Shown here in pieces: positions 46,478 through 57,428 of a stretch of 64,000 nucleotides of DNA. Source of the stretch: Chroococcus sp. CMT-3BRIN-NPC107 (GTDB taxonomy: Bacteria > Cyanobacteriota > Cyanobacteriia > Cyanobacteriales > Chroococcidiopsidaceae); assembly GCA_019359635.1 (NCBI GenBank), contig JAHHGY010000006.1:1-64000 (forward strand), written 5' to 3'. The notes below the pieces were generated by a model. It saw only the letters and a program-made list of their open reading frames with translations. It was not told the DNA's origin and did no database searches. Within the stretch, counting starts at the first letter, position 1. Each line of letters opens with the position of its first letter. The position numbers and the translations under genes are program-made.

Positions 46478-46496
46478 ATCAATTCAATAAACAACA

Positions 46497-46545
46497 AAAT
46501 ATCCTCTCCAAACTTGCCATAGGTAGGTTGGAGAGGATATTTTTG
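46497..46545 (+). terminator. Strong terminator after the 51-aa gene
   Basis: ATATCCTCTCCAA and TTGGAGAGGATAT form a 13-bp perfect stem, followed by TTTTTG. Confidence 0.88.
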
Positions 46546-46687
46546 TTATAGGTAAAAATAGCTGCTCTTAAAAAAACTTAAAGCTCAAATCTTAACGAAT
46601 ACCAAACTATTTCTAAGTCACAGCTATACTGGTTGTTTGAAAGTCTGTACTTAATGCTACCCTTAATAGATTTTGGGGAACTTCTTG

Positions 46688-47353
46688 ATGAGCGAAAGAG
46701 TAGTTACTTTATTAAAGATACTGCGGTGGATTTTAAAACGGAATGGAGAGCGAATTGTTTGGAATCTATTTCTAGCTTTTATTCCTTTAGGTTTGAGTTT
46801 TTGGTTATTTCGGCGCGGGCGATCGCGATCTTTTACTTGGTGGTTGGTGTTTGTAGTTTTCTTGGCTTTTTTACCTAACGCACCTTATATTTTGACTGAT
46901 ATTGTGCATCTTATTTATGATATTCGCGATATCAAATCTGTCTGGGCAGTAACTTTAATGGTTTTTCCCCTCCACTTACTGTTTATTGTGTCTGGGTTCG
47001 AGGCTTACGTTTTATCGTTAATTAATTTAGGTTATTATTTACAACGCATTGGCATGGGCAAAATGATTGTAGCTGCAGAGTTAGCTATTCATGCTTTGTG
47101 TTCTGTTGGGATTTATTTAGGCAGATTTCCACGTTACAATAGTTGGGACTTGCTGACTAAGCCTGATGATTTAGTCGATACAGTAGTAGAAGATTTGATT
47201 GGGAAAATTCCCTTGGCGATCGTTTTTATTACTTTTGTTATCATCACCATTTTGTACTGGCTTTTTAAGCAAATAAATATAGCAGTTTTGTGGCAGCGAG
47301 ACGCAATAGCTTTTTATCAGCCTGCTAATAAATCAATTACCCATCAACAATAG
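46688..47353 (+). CDS. DUF1361 integral membrane protein
   Basis: 221 residues from ATG 46688. Multiple membrane spans, with the family segment VVFLAFLPNAPYILTDIVHL and YLGRFPRYNSWDLLTKPDDL. DUF1361 proteins are polytopic membrane proteins without known function. A longer frame from 46673 adds five residues. Confidence 0.85.
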   Translation: MSERVVTLLKILRWILKRNGERIVWNLFLAFIPLGLSFWLFRRGRSRSFTWWLVFVVFLAFLPNAPYILTDIVHLIYDIRDIKSVWAVTLMVFPLHLLFIVSGFEAYVLSLINLGYYLQRIGMGKMIVAAELAIHALCSVGIYLGRFPRYNSWDLLTKPDDLVDTVVEDLIGKIPLAIVFITFVIITILYWLFKQINIAVLWQRDAIAFYQPANKSITHQQ

Positions 47354-47450
47354 ATAATTATCGGGTGCTGCTAAATTAAAGCATGAAAGAAGGAATGGGG
47401 AAGACAAAATTCAGCAACACCAACTACTGCAACAATTAATAAACTGCTAA

Positions 47451-48017
47451 CTAACAGCTAATAGCTTTATTGACTTTTGCTGCACGACTTTGAGTAGTTG
47501 GTTTTTGACCCAGTGCTATTTTTAGTTTTTGCCAGGTTGAAACTAAATGGTAAATAAAGTTTTTATCTTCTCGTCTGAACTTTGACGACGACGAGGTTGA
47601 TAATTTGCTAGATAGAGGTCTTTTTAATCTTCTTCTGGTGCGTCTGCGGAGCATCTGTGCTACTTGTAAAGCTTCTCGCTCTTGTTGAAAAAGGTCTATT
47701 TTTCTGGTTGTTACAACAATTAAGCCAGGTCTTTTGTAACGAATGCAAGGAATAGCAAGGAATTTATGATTAAATATTTTGTTTGATATTGGATAGGCGT
47801 TTTGGTCGCCCTTGATTTCGCTGGCGGTTACTTTTAATTCAAACAGCGCCGCCTCTAATTGTTCGGATAATTGATTGACTTTTTCTGCATTTGCTAATAA
47901 TTTTTGCCAGCCATTAATTACTATTTGGGGCTTCTCTCGACTCAATGGGGGTTGTAGTGGCTCTATAGAACTAAGAGACGATGCTGTTTGTGTAGTTGCG
48001 GCTTCAAATTTGCTCAT
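47451..48017 (-). CDS. Hypothetical protein, 188 aa
   Basis: From ATG 48017 (MSKFEAATTQTASSL; frame open to 48059). A Ser/Thr-rich start, a coiled helix (LLANAEKVNQLSEQLEAALF), then a strongly basic Arg stretch (MLRRRTRRRLKRPLSS) and a Lys-rich tail. Could bind nucleic acid or membrane surface. Located just downstream of the devA-type gene on the same strand. Family unknown. Confidence 0.5.
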   Translation of the reverse strand: MSKFEAATTQTASSLSSIEPLQPPLSREKPQIVINGWQKLLANAEKVNQLSEQLEAALFELKVTASEIKGDQNAYPISNKIFNHKFLAIPCIRYKRPGLIVVTTRKIDLFQQEREALQVAQMLRRRTRRRLKRPLSSKLSTSSSSKFRREDKNFIYHLVSTWQKLKIALGQKPTTQSRAAKVNKAISC

Positions 48018-48097
48018 CGTTGGATTTGGGGACTGCAAATATATTCTTGCCCCTACCATAGTACAAATGAACTATTAAAGCAAGAATAGTTAGCAAG

Positions 48098-48802
48098 TTA
48101 GTTGGGAGCAGCACTCAAATCGGCATTGCGGGTTAAATAACCATCCTCCATATCAACAATGCGATCGGCGATATCTAAAATACGGTTGTCGTGAGTCACC
48201 ATCAAAATAGTTGAGCCTTGGTCTTTGGCGAGACGCTGCATAATTTCTACCACATCGCGCCCAGATTTTTTGTCTAAAGCGGCGGTAGGTTCGTCTGCAA
48301 GTACAAGTTTGGGGTGATTTACCAAAGCACGAGCGATCGCAATGCGTTGTTTTTGTCCACCAGAAAGATTGTCGGGGTAGTAGTTGACGCGCTCTCCTAG
48401 ACCTACGGCTTGCAGCATAGCAACAGATTTTGCTTCAGCTTCCGGCTTAGAAATGCGATCGTTTAGTTCTATAGACATCTGCACGTTTTGTTTAGCGCTA
48501 AGAAATCCTAGTAAGTTATGCGCCTGAAAAATATAGCCAATTTGCCGCCGCATCTGTACTAATTTATTTTCATTAGCGCCATTTAATTGCCGATCTAGAA
48601 GTGTCAAATTCCCTTCTTGCACAGAACGCAAGCAACCAATTAAGCTTAGTAGGGTAGTTTTACCAGAACCCGAAGGTCCGGTCATAATCACAATTTCTCC
48701 TGCATTAATGCTGAGGTTAATATCAAACAAAACTTGTTTTTTGAGGTTGCCTTTACCATAAAAATGATTGAGGTTTTCAATAGCAATTACAGGTTCGACC
48801 AT
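48098..48802 (-). CDS. devA: ABC exporter ATP-binding protein (DevA type)
   Basis: 234 residues from ATG 48802. Walker A GPSGSGKTTLLSLIG, Q loop, signature NLSGGQKQRIAIARAL, Walker B LVLADEPTAALDK and the H loop VTHD. With the two upstream genes it forms a devB-devC-devA set. In Nostoc DevBCA exports heterocyst glycolipid with a TolC partner; paralogues exist in many cyanobacteria, so the cargo here is unknown. Confidence 0.92.
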   Translation of the reverse strand: MVEPVIAIENLNHFYGKGNLKKQVLFDINLSINAGEIVIMTGPSGSGKTTLLSLIGCLRSVQEGNLTLLDRQLNGANENKLVQMRRQIGYIFQAHNLLGFLSAKQNVQMSIELNDRISKPEAEAKSVAMLQAVGLGERVNYYPDNLSGGQKQRIAIARALVNHPKLVLADEPTAALDKKSGRDVVEIMQRLAKDQGSTILMVTHDNRILDIADRIVDMEDGYLTRNADLSAAPN

Positions 48803-48821
48803 ATTTTTTAGCTCTTGATAG

Positions 48822-49979
48822 TTAAAATATATCTGCCGGATCGGCGGATTGGAGTTTGCGGACAGCGATCGCGCCAGAAGCACAGCACATCAGTATAGTT
48901 AAAATTATCACTGTTATTGCTCGTCTTGCGGTCATGGCTATGGGTAATAATGTGGCATTTTTTGCCATAGCGTACTGAAACATCGCAAAACCAAATCCTG
49001 GTATATAGCCCAAAATTGCTAAAATTAAAGCTTCTTGAAACACTATAAGCAATAAGTATTTTTGAGTGTAGCCCATTGCTTTTAAAGTAGCGTATTCTGG
49101 TAAGTGGTCGGATACTTCGCTATAAAGAATTTGGTATACAATTACCGTTCCGACAATAAAACCAATAATTGTTCCTAAAGTAAAAATAAATCCAATTGGG
49201 GTACTACTCGACCAATAGGCTTTTTCAAAGTCGACATATTCTTGTTTAGTTAAAATTTTTATATCTTTAGCTAAATAGCTTTTTAGTTGCTCTTTAACAA
49301 TTTCTGGATCTGCGCCTGGTTGTAACTTAATCAATCCAATATCAACTAATCCGCGCTGTCTTTTATCGGCAAATATTCGTAAAAAGTTTTGGTCGCTAGT
49401 AATAATATTACCATCTGCGCCAAAAGAAGCGCCTAATTCAAATATTCCACCTACTTTAATTTGTCTCCCCGATACTTCTGTTGTAACTACTTTTCCTTGA
49501 TTAAAATCTGTAGCAACATCGCCAAATTCTGGTCTAGAACCGCGATCGAATAACACGACATCTGGCAACTTAATTTTGTCTAACTTTTCTTCAACGCCAG
49601 TTAAAGCAAATAAGCGATCTTCTGGGTTGATGCCAATTACTTGAATATTGCGGAGCTTGCGCGTTTGCGGATTTTTCCAGCTAGTAAAGTCTAGATATAT
49701 CGGATGAACTGATTTTACTGCTTGCAAGCCTAATGCTTGATACAAGCGCCTTTGAGAAAAGGGTTCCATTGAAAGCAAAGCATCAGATTGAGGATTAATC
49801 ACAACAATATCTGCTTGCAAGCTGTCGTGCATCCGCACGTTAGAATTAAACAATGCTTCTCGAAACCCAAGCTGCATAAACATGAGAATGTCGGCAAAAG
49901 CAATTCCTGATAGAGCAATCAAAAGGCGAGGTTTTTCCCTAGTTAATTGCAACCATGCTAAAGGAATTTTTTTAAACAT
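48822..49979 (-). CDS. devC: ABC exporter permease (DevC type)
   Basis: 385 residues, MacB/FtsX-like: an N-terminal span (LIALSGIAFADILMFMQLGF), a large periplasmic domain, then three spans (FIFTLGTIIGFIVGTVIVYQ and on). QLTREKPRLLIALSGIAFAD is typical of DevC. The devB stop lies five bases upstream; devA starts 19 bp downstream. Confidence 0.92.
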   Translation of the reverse strand: MFKKIPLAWLQLTREKPRLLIALSGIAFADILMFMQLGFREALFNSNVRMHDSLQADIVVINPQSDALLSMEPFSQRRLYQALGLQAVKSVHPIYLDFTSWKNPQTRKLRNIQVIGINPEDRLFALTGVEEKLDKIKLPDVVLFDRGSRPEFGDVATDFNQGKVVTTEVSGRQIKVGGIFELGASFGADGNIITSDQNFLRIFADKRQRGLVDIGLIKLQPGADPEIVKEQLKSYLAKDIKILTKQEYVDFEKAYWSSSTPIGFIFTLGTIIGFIVGTVIVYQILYSEVSDHLPEYATLKAMGYTQKYLLLIVFQEALILAILGYIPGFGFAMFQYAMAKNATLLPIAMTARRAITVIILTILMCCASGAIAVRKLQSADPADIF

Positions 49980-49984
49980 TATTT

Positions 49985-51298
49985 TTAAATATTAATTGCA
50001 ACTACAACTTTGGCATTAGTTAACCCAGAAACTTTGCGACTAGCTTGAGGATCGAGATTAATTTTAACTTCAACGACTCTAGCATCTACATCCGCCGATG
50101 GATCGCTATCGATTACATTTTGCTTGCCAATTAGCCTACCAACTTCGACAACAGTTCCCCGCAGATCGCCACTAAAAGCCCGATTGTCGCTAGTAACAGT
50201 GGCTTTTTGTCCGAGACGAATTTTACTGATATCTTCTTCTAATACTTCAGCTACTACTACCATTGAATCAGTTTTGCCCAATTCGACAATGCCATCATTA
50301 CTAATATTTTCCCCAGACTTTGTATAAATTTTTATAATTTCCCCAGTTTGGGGCGCAGTAACATAAGTCAACGCCAATTCTGCTTGAACTTGCTTGACAT
50401 TAGAAATCGCGCTATTGACTTCAGCTTGGGCTATTTGCACGTCTACGGGGCGAACTTCGGCAATTTTTATTAAAGTAGCTCTGGCTTCCGCAATTTGCTG
50501 AGTTAGAGTAGCTATTATCCTTTCTTTATTTGCATTAGCTTCAATTACCTGCTGCTGAATTGTTCCTACTCTTTCTTGGCGAGTGGCTTGACTTTCGTTA
50601 ACTTGTTCTGTTGTAGTTACGGCGCTTAATCGTTTTCGTTCTAATTCTTGGGCAGAAATTGCCCCACTATTATATAAATCTTGATAGCGTTGCAAATCGC
50701 TTTGAGCATTGCGTTGTTCGGCTTCGGTACGCGCTACGGTTGATGAGAGAGTTTCATTTTGTCCTTGTAGTTCGGCTTGCAAACGCGCAATTGTGGCATC
50801 GCTGGCTTTGGTTTCACCTTTTAACTGAGCTTGCAGACGCGCAATTGTTGCTTGTTGGGCTTGAATTTCTCCAGTTTGCGCTCCAGCTTTGACTTTAGCT
50901 AAATTAGCACGAGCGACTTCTACTTGTTGTTTAGCTTGTTCCAACGCCGCCGCCGTGCGATCGCGATTGTCTAAAATTGCCAGTATTTGTCCGGCAATAA
51001 CCAATTGTCCTTCTTTCACCAATAATTTATCAACTCTAGATCCCATGCCCTGAGCCGAGCTTGGTGCAGATACCTTAACTACTTCTCCTTGAGGCTCTAA
51101 TCGTCCCAAAGCGATCGCCGATTCAATTACCGGGGTGGGGATGACGACAGGAGTTTCAGGGGCTTGTGGCTGCAATGCTTTAAAAGCTATAGCACCAAGA
51201 GTGATCGCGCTAAAAATCGCTAAACCTATCTTCCAGCGATTTTTGGGCTTTAAATCTGACTCTAATTTTTGGATTGGTTGTTCGATCGATCTAGCCAT
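49985..51298 (-). CDS. devB: HlyD-family membrane fusion protein (DevB type)
   Basis: 437 residues. One N-terminal span (WKIGLAIFSAITLGAIAFKA), a lipoyl half-motif LGRLEPQGEVVKVSAP, a long coiled-coil hairpin (residues about 115-270), the second lipoyl half and the barrel (YVTAPQTGEIIKIYTKSGEN, VVEVGRLIGKQNVID). It bridges the inner-membrane exporter to an outer-membrane channel. Confidence 0.93.
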   Translation of the reverse strand: MARSIEQPIQKLESDLKPKNRWKIGLAIFSAITLGAIAFKALQPQAPETPVVIPTPVIESAIALGRLEPQGEVVKVSAPSSAQGMGSRVDKLLVKEGQLVIAGQILAILDNRDRTAAALEQAKQQVEVARANLAKVKAGAQTGEIQAQQATIARLQAQLKGETKASDATIARLQAELQGQNETLSSTVARTEAEQRNAQSDLQRYQDLYNSGAISAQELERKRLSAVTTTEQVNESQATRQERVGTIQQQVIEANANKERIIATLTQQIAEARATLIKIAEVRPVDVQIAQAEVNSAISNVKQVQAELALTYVTAPQTGEIIKIYTKSGENISNDGIVELGKTDSMVVVAEVLEEDISKIRLGQKATVTSDNRAFSGDLRGTVVEVGRLIGKQNVIDSDPSADVDARVVEVKINLDPQASRKVSGLTNAKVVVAINI

Positions 51299-51482
51299 GG
51301 CGATCGCTTTTTTTGAATTAAAGATTTACTCTACATTATTAAACTTTAAAGTACAACCTACGCTAAGTATCCGCAAGCAAAGTAATTTTTTACCGATAAA
51401 TAGTACATATTTTTCGCGATCACGATCAAAAACCCCTTCTTTGTTAAAAGAGTTTTTACTTAAAGGTGGAAACAAGCGCTCC

Positions 51483-51949
51483 TCGCACTTTCCGCTTTCG
51501 GTAACGCCAAACAAAATGAAAATTATGAAAAAAGTGTAACTATTGACACCGAATGCAAAAGTATAAACAGCGCTCCTCGCACTTTAATCGTTATTATTCA
51601 GTCAGAAGTTGGGCATTTTTTACCTGACAATGGGCGGCAGCAAAGCTCAGACGCTCAATGACTTGGGGGGCGGTAATTAAACGCTTTAGTACCACAGAAG
51701 CGATCGCATTAGGTGCGGGGTACTCTGGTTTTACTTCAATAGTTAAAACCACTTCTTCGACTTTATAGAGCCATAAGGTTTCATTTTCCGTCACCAATTG
51801 CAAGTTTAGACGCTCAATATCTGGTTTGCGCCGCCAAGCTGCCTCATTCCACAATCCATCGCTTGCCCAAACTCTGCCGATTGTCCAGCCATCGGTGAGA
51901 AAAAAATATTTCACTTTTGCCTGCTTGAACTAATAATTGGTTGCTGTTT
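51483..51949 (-). repeat. Inverted segmental duplicate, copy 2 (partner 4525-4994)
   Basis: Reverse complement matches 4525-4994 over gene and flanks. This copy keeps the open reading frame intact and is likely the ancestral or functional one. The region 51299-51593 between devB and this gene otherwise holds only AT-rich sequence and the shared GGCGTTACC / GGAAAGTGCGA tract. Confidence 0.85.
51594..51914 (-). CDS. Conserved hypothetical protein, 106 aa (intact copy)
   Basis: GTG start at 51914, as in the decayed copy. Opens KYFFLTDGWTIGRVWASDGL, then WNEAAWRRKPDIERLNLQLV and WLYKVEEVVLTIEVKPEYP, rich in Trp. Soluble. A decayed duplicate lies at 4563-4880. Family and function unknown. Confidence 0.65.
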   Translation of the reverse strand: MKYFFLTDGWTIGRVWASDGLWNEAAWRRKPDIERLNLQLVTENETLWLYKVEEVVLTIEVKPEYPAPNAIASVVLKRLITAPQVIERLSFAAAHCQVKNAQLLTE

Positions 51950-51982
51950 ACCATAGCAAAGAGATACATCAACTAACTAAAA

Positions 51983-52438
51983 ATGATAATTAACCCAGAA
52001 AATGTCATTAATAATTATGGTTCTAATTATCCAGAAAAATTTAAACCTGTAGTAGCAGGACGTGTTAAGAAGCGTTTGGGTAATGCGGCGTTATTGCAAA
52101 ACTTTGGTGTAAATTTAGTTGAGCTTGCTCCTGGAAGTGCCTCAGCGTTGAGACATTGGCACGATAAGCAAGATGAATTTATTTATGTTTTATCAGGGAA
52201 AATTACGCTGGTAACAGAGGAGGGAGAGGAAACTTTAACCGTAGGCGATTGTGCTGGGTTTCCTGCCGGAGTTGCTAATGGACATTGTTTGATTAATCGC
52301 AGTCAAGAAATTGCTACTTATTTAGAGATAGGCGATCGCACTCCTAACGATAAAGTAACTTATCCTGACGACGATCTAATCGCCGAAAATGGTTCTACAG
52401 GCTGGATTTTTTCGCATAAAGATGGGACTATGTATTAA
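51983..52438 (+). CDS. Cupin-domain protein
   Basis: 151 residues. A single cupin barrel: LRHWHDKQDEFIYVLSGKIT (metal His/His/Glu of motif 1) and GDCAGFPAGVANGHCLINRS (motif 2 with His). Might bind a metal and a small sugar-like ligand. Convergent with the porin gene; the stops overlap by four bases. Confidence 0.85.
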   Translation: MIINPENVINNYGSNYPEKFKPVVAGRVKKRLGNAALLQNFGVNLVELAPGSASALRHWHDKQDEFIYVLSGKITLVTEEGEETLTVGDCAGFPAGVANGHCLINRSQEIATYLEIGDRTPNDKVTYPDDDLIAENGSTGWIFSHKDGTMY

Positions 52439-53928
52439 AACGCGAAACTCGTCCTTAATGTGGCTTGCCAAGTAATCCCGTTAGAACTGTTATTATTGGC
52501 GTTGTCAATTAGCTGCACAATGGGGCTAACACTAAGATTATCGCTGAGTTGGAGTTTGTAAAAAGCTTCAAAGTTGGTTTGCGTTGCATCCCCCAAATCT
52601 GCCTCTACAAAGGGTTGCCCGATCGCAATTCCGGTTAAAGTTCCAGGTATTACCAAGTCGCGCCAAGATATGCCCACCGCCCAAGTGTAAGGATGTAAGT
52701 TGAGGTTTTGGGAAATTGCTGTATTAAATCCATCGTAATTACCAATACCAAACCGACCGAAAAACGCCGTAGTTCGGTTAAAAGCATACTCGCCATTAAT
52801 GCCAAAAGCTGAAATATCAGTGTTGTCAATTAAGGCTTTGGTGTACTGCAAACGCACGGCAAAGTTAGAACGGGGAGCGTATTCTAGTTCGACAATCCCG
52901 GAATTACGATCGCCAAATAAACCCCTTTCACCACTAACTACATCGCTATTAGCTGCAATATAAAGACCTCGCAGCGTTAGATCGCCGCCGTTAATATTCC
53001 AAGCTAAGGCGGCTCCCGCACCACCAGGGCGATCGATTTGGTTTTGAACGATGAGCGGGTTGTTGATAAAAAAGCTAGAGCTAAAGTCGCTAGATTCGTT
53101 GTTGGCGTAGCGATTGCGATCGATAAAATCTTCAGTGGGCATTTTTGCCCCTACCGTTACTTCTAAGTCTTGCCAGGGGCGAAAAGTGTAGTATAACCGT
53201 CTCAATTGGACATTGTTATCAACTTGCCCGTATTCTAAGCCTCCGCCATCGGCTAGTAATCCTGTTGTACCTAAAAGATTAGGCAATGGATTTTGGATAA
53301 GGGCGATCGCCTCTCCTCCATCATTTCCAGCTTCAAGCTGAGTAATTAGGCGGCTATCGGGGGTAAAACTGGTAATAAAATTTAAGCGAGTGCGAGCGAC
53401 AAAAGTTGGATTTGCTTTTCTCCCTTCAGTTAAGGCAAAAATTACCTCTCCTTGCAGCTTACTTGTGGCGGAAAACTGATTAGTTTCTAGATTGGTAACG
53501 CGACTATCAATATCGTTTAAGCGAGTGCGAATTTGCGCTAGAGGTATGCGGTATTCGGCTTCTAAGCGCCGCAAAGTAACTAAATCTTCTTGAGCAACAA
53601 AAGTTCTATCAACAATTTGCTCTAATACGCCTTGGAGCGCCGCCGCGAACTCGTAACGGGTTAAAGAGCGATTTCCGCGAAAAGTGCCGTCAGGATAGCC
53701 AGAAATAGCCCCATAGCGTTGAATCAGCGAGGCTAAAGCTTGGTATGCCCAATCTGTCGGCTCAACGTCGCTCAGTTCGTCTACTGAAGTTGCTTGAGCA
53801 AGTTGGGTGGAATCAAAATCTACGTACTCTTGAGCTTTTACGGGAAAAGCTAGGAACAAAATTGAGTAATTTATTAATACCCAAGCAGTTCCTAGCTTGC
53901 TTTTAAAAAATTGGGGCTGAAACTTCAT
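52435..53928 (-). CDS. SLH-domain outer-membrane porin (iron-uptake-porin type)
   Basis: 497 residues: signal peptide, an S-layer-homology domain (VEPTDWAYQALASLIQRYGA, then ISGYPDGTFRGNRSLTRYEF), a coiled coil, then an OprB-like beta barrel ending in Phe (TLRTSFAF). This is the common cyanobacterial porin class, some members of which serve iron or ion uptake. Neighbouring gloA lies 2 bp upstream. Confidence 0.9.
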   Translation of the reverse strand: MKFQPQFFKSKLGTAWVLINYSILFLAFPVKAQEYVDFDSTQLAQATSVDELSDVEPTDWAYQALASLIQRYGAISGYPDGTFRGNRSLTRYEFAAALQGVLEQIVDRTFVAQEDLVTLRRLEAEYRIPLAQIRTRLNDIDSRVTNLETNQFSATSKLQGEVIFALTEGRKANPTFVARTRLNFITSFTPDSRLITQLEAGNDGGEAIALIQNPLPNLLGTTGLLADGGGLEYGQVDNNVQLRRLYYTFRPWQDLEVTVGAKMPTEDFIDRNRYANNESSDFSSSFFINNPLIVQNQIDRPGGAGAALAWNINGGDLTLRGLYIAANSDVVSGERGLFGDRNSGIVELEYAPRSNFAVRLQYTKALIDNTDISAFGINGEYAFNRTTAFFGRFGIGNYDGFNTAISQNLNLHPYTWAVGISWRDLVIPGTLTGIAIGQPFVEADLGDATQTNFEAFYKLQLSDNLSVSPIVQLIDNANNNSSNGITWQATLRTSFAF

Positions 53929-53930
53929 TG

Positions 53931-55752
<1,822 letters not shown>

Positions 55753-55774
55753 TTTTAGTTTTTGGTTTAAGAAA

Positions 55775-55868
55775 AACCAAGACTTGGGGGGTTTGGGGGG
55801 CAGACCCCCCATTGGGGGACGAGTTGCCTCCCCCAAACCCCCTGCAAAAGTTTCTTGTCTTGGTGTTC
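55775..55868. repeat. G-rich nested palindromic element after eno
   Basis: CCAAGAC plus a GGGGGTTTGGGGG stretch on the left pairs with CCCCCAAACCCCC plus GTCTTGG on the right; inside lies a smaller hairpin GGGGGGCAGACCCCCC. The right arm has an extra 14 or so bases. It could act as a terminator for eno, but its make-up is that of a dispersed repeat. Confidence 0.75.
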
Positions 55869-55888
55869 GGTAGTTCCGGTGCAATAGA

Positions 55889-56098
55889 TTTAGTTACGGG
55901 TGTGGTGAGCTAGATACTTTGCAATCCAGGATTTCTGCTTAGGGGTACGCTTCTAGTTTTGGTAGCCCCATTTCATCCCAGCCCATCATTTAGTTATGGG
56001 TGTGTGGGCTAGATACTGTGCAATCCAAGATTTGTATTTTTAACTTAGGGGTAAAATCCTAGTTTTGGTAGCCCTAAAGTTTCATCCCAGCCCATCAT
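55889..56098 (-). repeat. Tandem duplication of the argC 3' end
   Basis: Unit 55889-55989 repeats 55990-56098. Both begin with TTTAGTTA(C/T)GGGTGTG and end in the C-terminal codons of argC. The outer copy (55939-55989) still reads MMGWDEMGLPKLEAYP plus stop in frame; the gene itself ends [17 protein letters not shown]. The outer copy is a non-functional gene tail. Confidence 0.85.
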
Positions 56099-57103
56099 AA
56101 TGTTTAAACACTGAATCGCTTGTCCTGCTTGTCCTTTGATTAAGTTGTCGATGGCAGACATGACGATCGCTCTCCCTGTACGCGGATCTACTTCGATGCC
56201 TATGTAACATAGGTTGCTGCCACACGCCCATTTTGTCTGTGGATATACGCCGCTTTCACAGACTGTCACCCAAGGGGAGTTGCGATAAAATGCTGTGTAA
56301 ATTGTCATTAAATCTTCTCTTACTAATCCCGGATCTCTTAAGGTTGCATAAACTGTTGCTAATATTCCCCTCACCATTGGCATTAAATGCGGCGTAAATT
56401 GAATTGTTACTTCTTGTCCTGCTAAATCGCTGCAAACTTGCTCAATTTCTGGGGTGTGTCTATGCCTCGCTACTCCGTACGCTCCTATGGAGTTATCTGC
56501 TTCCGCTAACAGCATACTTGTCTTTGCTTGTCTCCCTCCCCCGGAGGTTCCCGATTTTGCATCGATAATAGCGGTTTCTGGCACGATTAATCCTTGTTTG
56601 AGTAAGGGTGAAAGGGCTAGTAAACTCGCTGTGGGATAGCACCCCGCACAGCCAATTAGTTGACTTTCGGCAATCCGGTTTCGGTATAGTTCCGGTAAGC
56701 CATAAACTGCTTTGTCGGCAACGGCGCGATCGCTTCTCTCTTTTCCATACCACGATGTATAGGTGTCTAAGTTCGTAAACCGATAATCTGCTGATAAATC
56801 TAGCACTTTACAGCCTTTTTGTATCAATGTCGGCGCTATTTGACACGCTAAACCATTGGGCAATGATAAAAATACTACTTCGCATCGTTCGGCGATTTCT
56901 ACTGGGTCTACTGCTTCTATTTGTCGTTTGACTAAATGTCCTAAGTGTGGATACAAATCGGCAAAGGGTTTGCCGGCACTACTTTCACCGCCTAAATAGG
57001 TAAGTTCTAACTCTGGGTGATCCATCAATAGCCTCACTAGCTGCACCCCTCCGTAACCTGACGCGCCCACAATCCCAACCGATACGCGCCTTATATCACC
57101 CAT
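56045..57103 (-). CDS. argC: N-acetyl-gamma-glutamyl-phosphate reductase
   Basis: 352 residues. NADP loop [37 protein letters not shown] with the catalytic Cys, [11 protein letters not shown] and [10 protein letters not shown] with His. Third step of arginine synthesis from glutamate. The 3' end is duplicated downstream. Confidence 0.96.
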   Translation of the reverse strand: MGDIRRVSVGIVGASGYGGVQLVRLLMDHPELELTYLGGESSAGKPFADLYPHLGHLVKRQIEAVDPVEIAERCEVVFLSLPNGLACQIAPTLIQKGCKVLDLSADYRFTNLDTYTSWYGKERSDRAVADKAVYGLPELYRNRIAESQLIGCAGCYPTASLLALSPLLKQGLIVPETAIIDAKSGTSGGGRQAKTSMLLAEADNSIGAYGVARHRHTPEIEQVCSDLAGQEVTIQFTPHLMPMVRGILATVYATLRDPGLVREDLMTIYTAFYRNSPWVTVCESGVYPQTKWACGSNLCYIGIEVDPRTGRAIVMSAIDNLIKGQAGQAIQCLNIMMGWDETLGLPKLGFYP

Positions 57104-57428
57104 AATTATTAACCTTTAGGAGTTTTAACTAAAAAAATTTAACTTTTGCCAAATTCTATATCAGGTTGTGTTTCTATGAGCAAGGTTTTTGAATAATAAA
57201 GTGCAAATCAGCAAAATATATAATAATGCGATCGCATTTCCCTAATTCTTTTTTCTGCTATCAACCTAAAAAGTATTGCCAACCTTAAATAAGATTTTCT
57301 TTTCCTACCACTCTCCCCCTCACCATCTTTCATCCCTCACTAGCCATTCCCCCTTAATCGAAACAGGCTACAATCAAATTAATCCAAGCTTCAAAAAACT
57401 TTACGTTTTACTTTACTCATAATACTCC
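57104..57428. other. Divergent intergenic region argC-ribBA
   Basis: 325 bp without coding sequence. Contains a HIP1 site near 57230 and a pyrimidine-rich stretch near 57310-57360. No FMN-riboswitch core could be recognised by eye. Confidence 0.4.

Noticed and set aside
48098..51298. devBCA taken as proof of heterocysts
   Set aside because: DevBCA-type exporters also occur in cyanobacteria without heterocysts; no other heterocyst gene is in the window.
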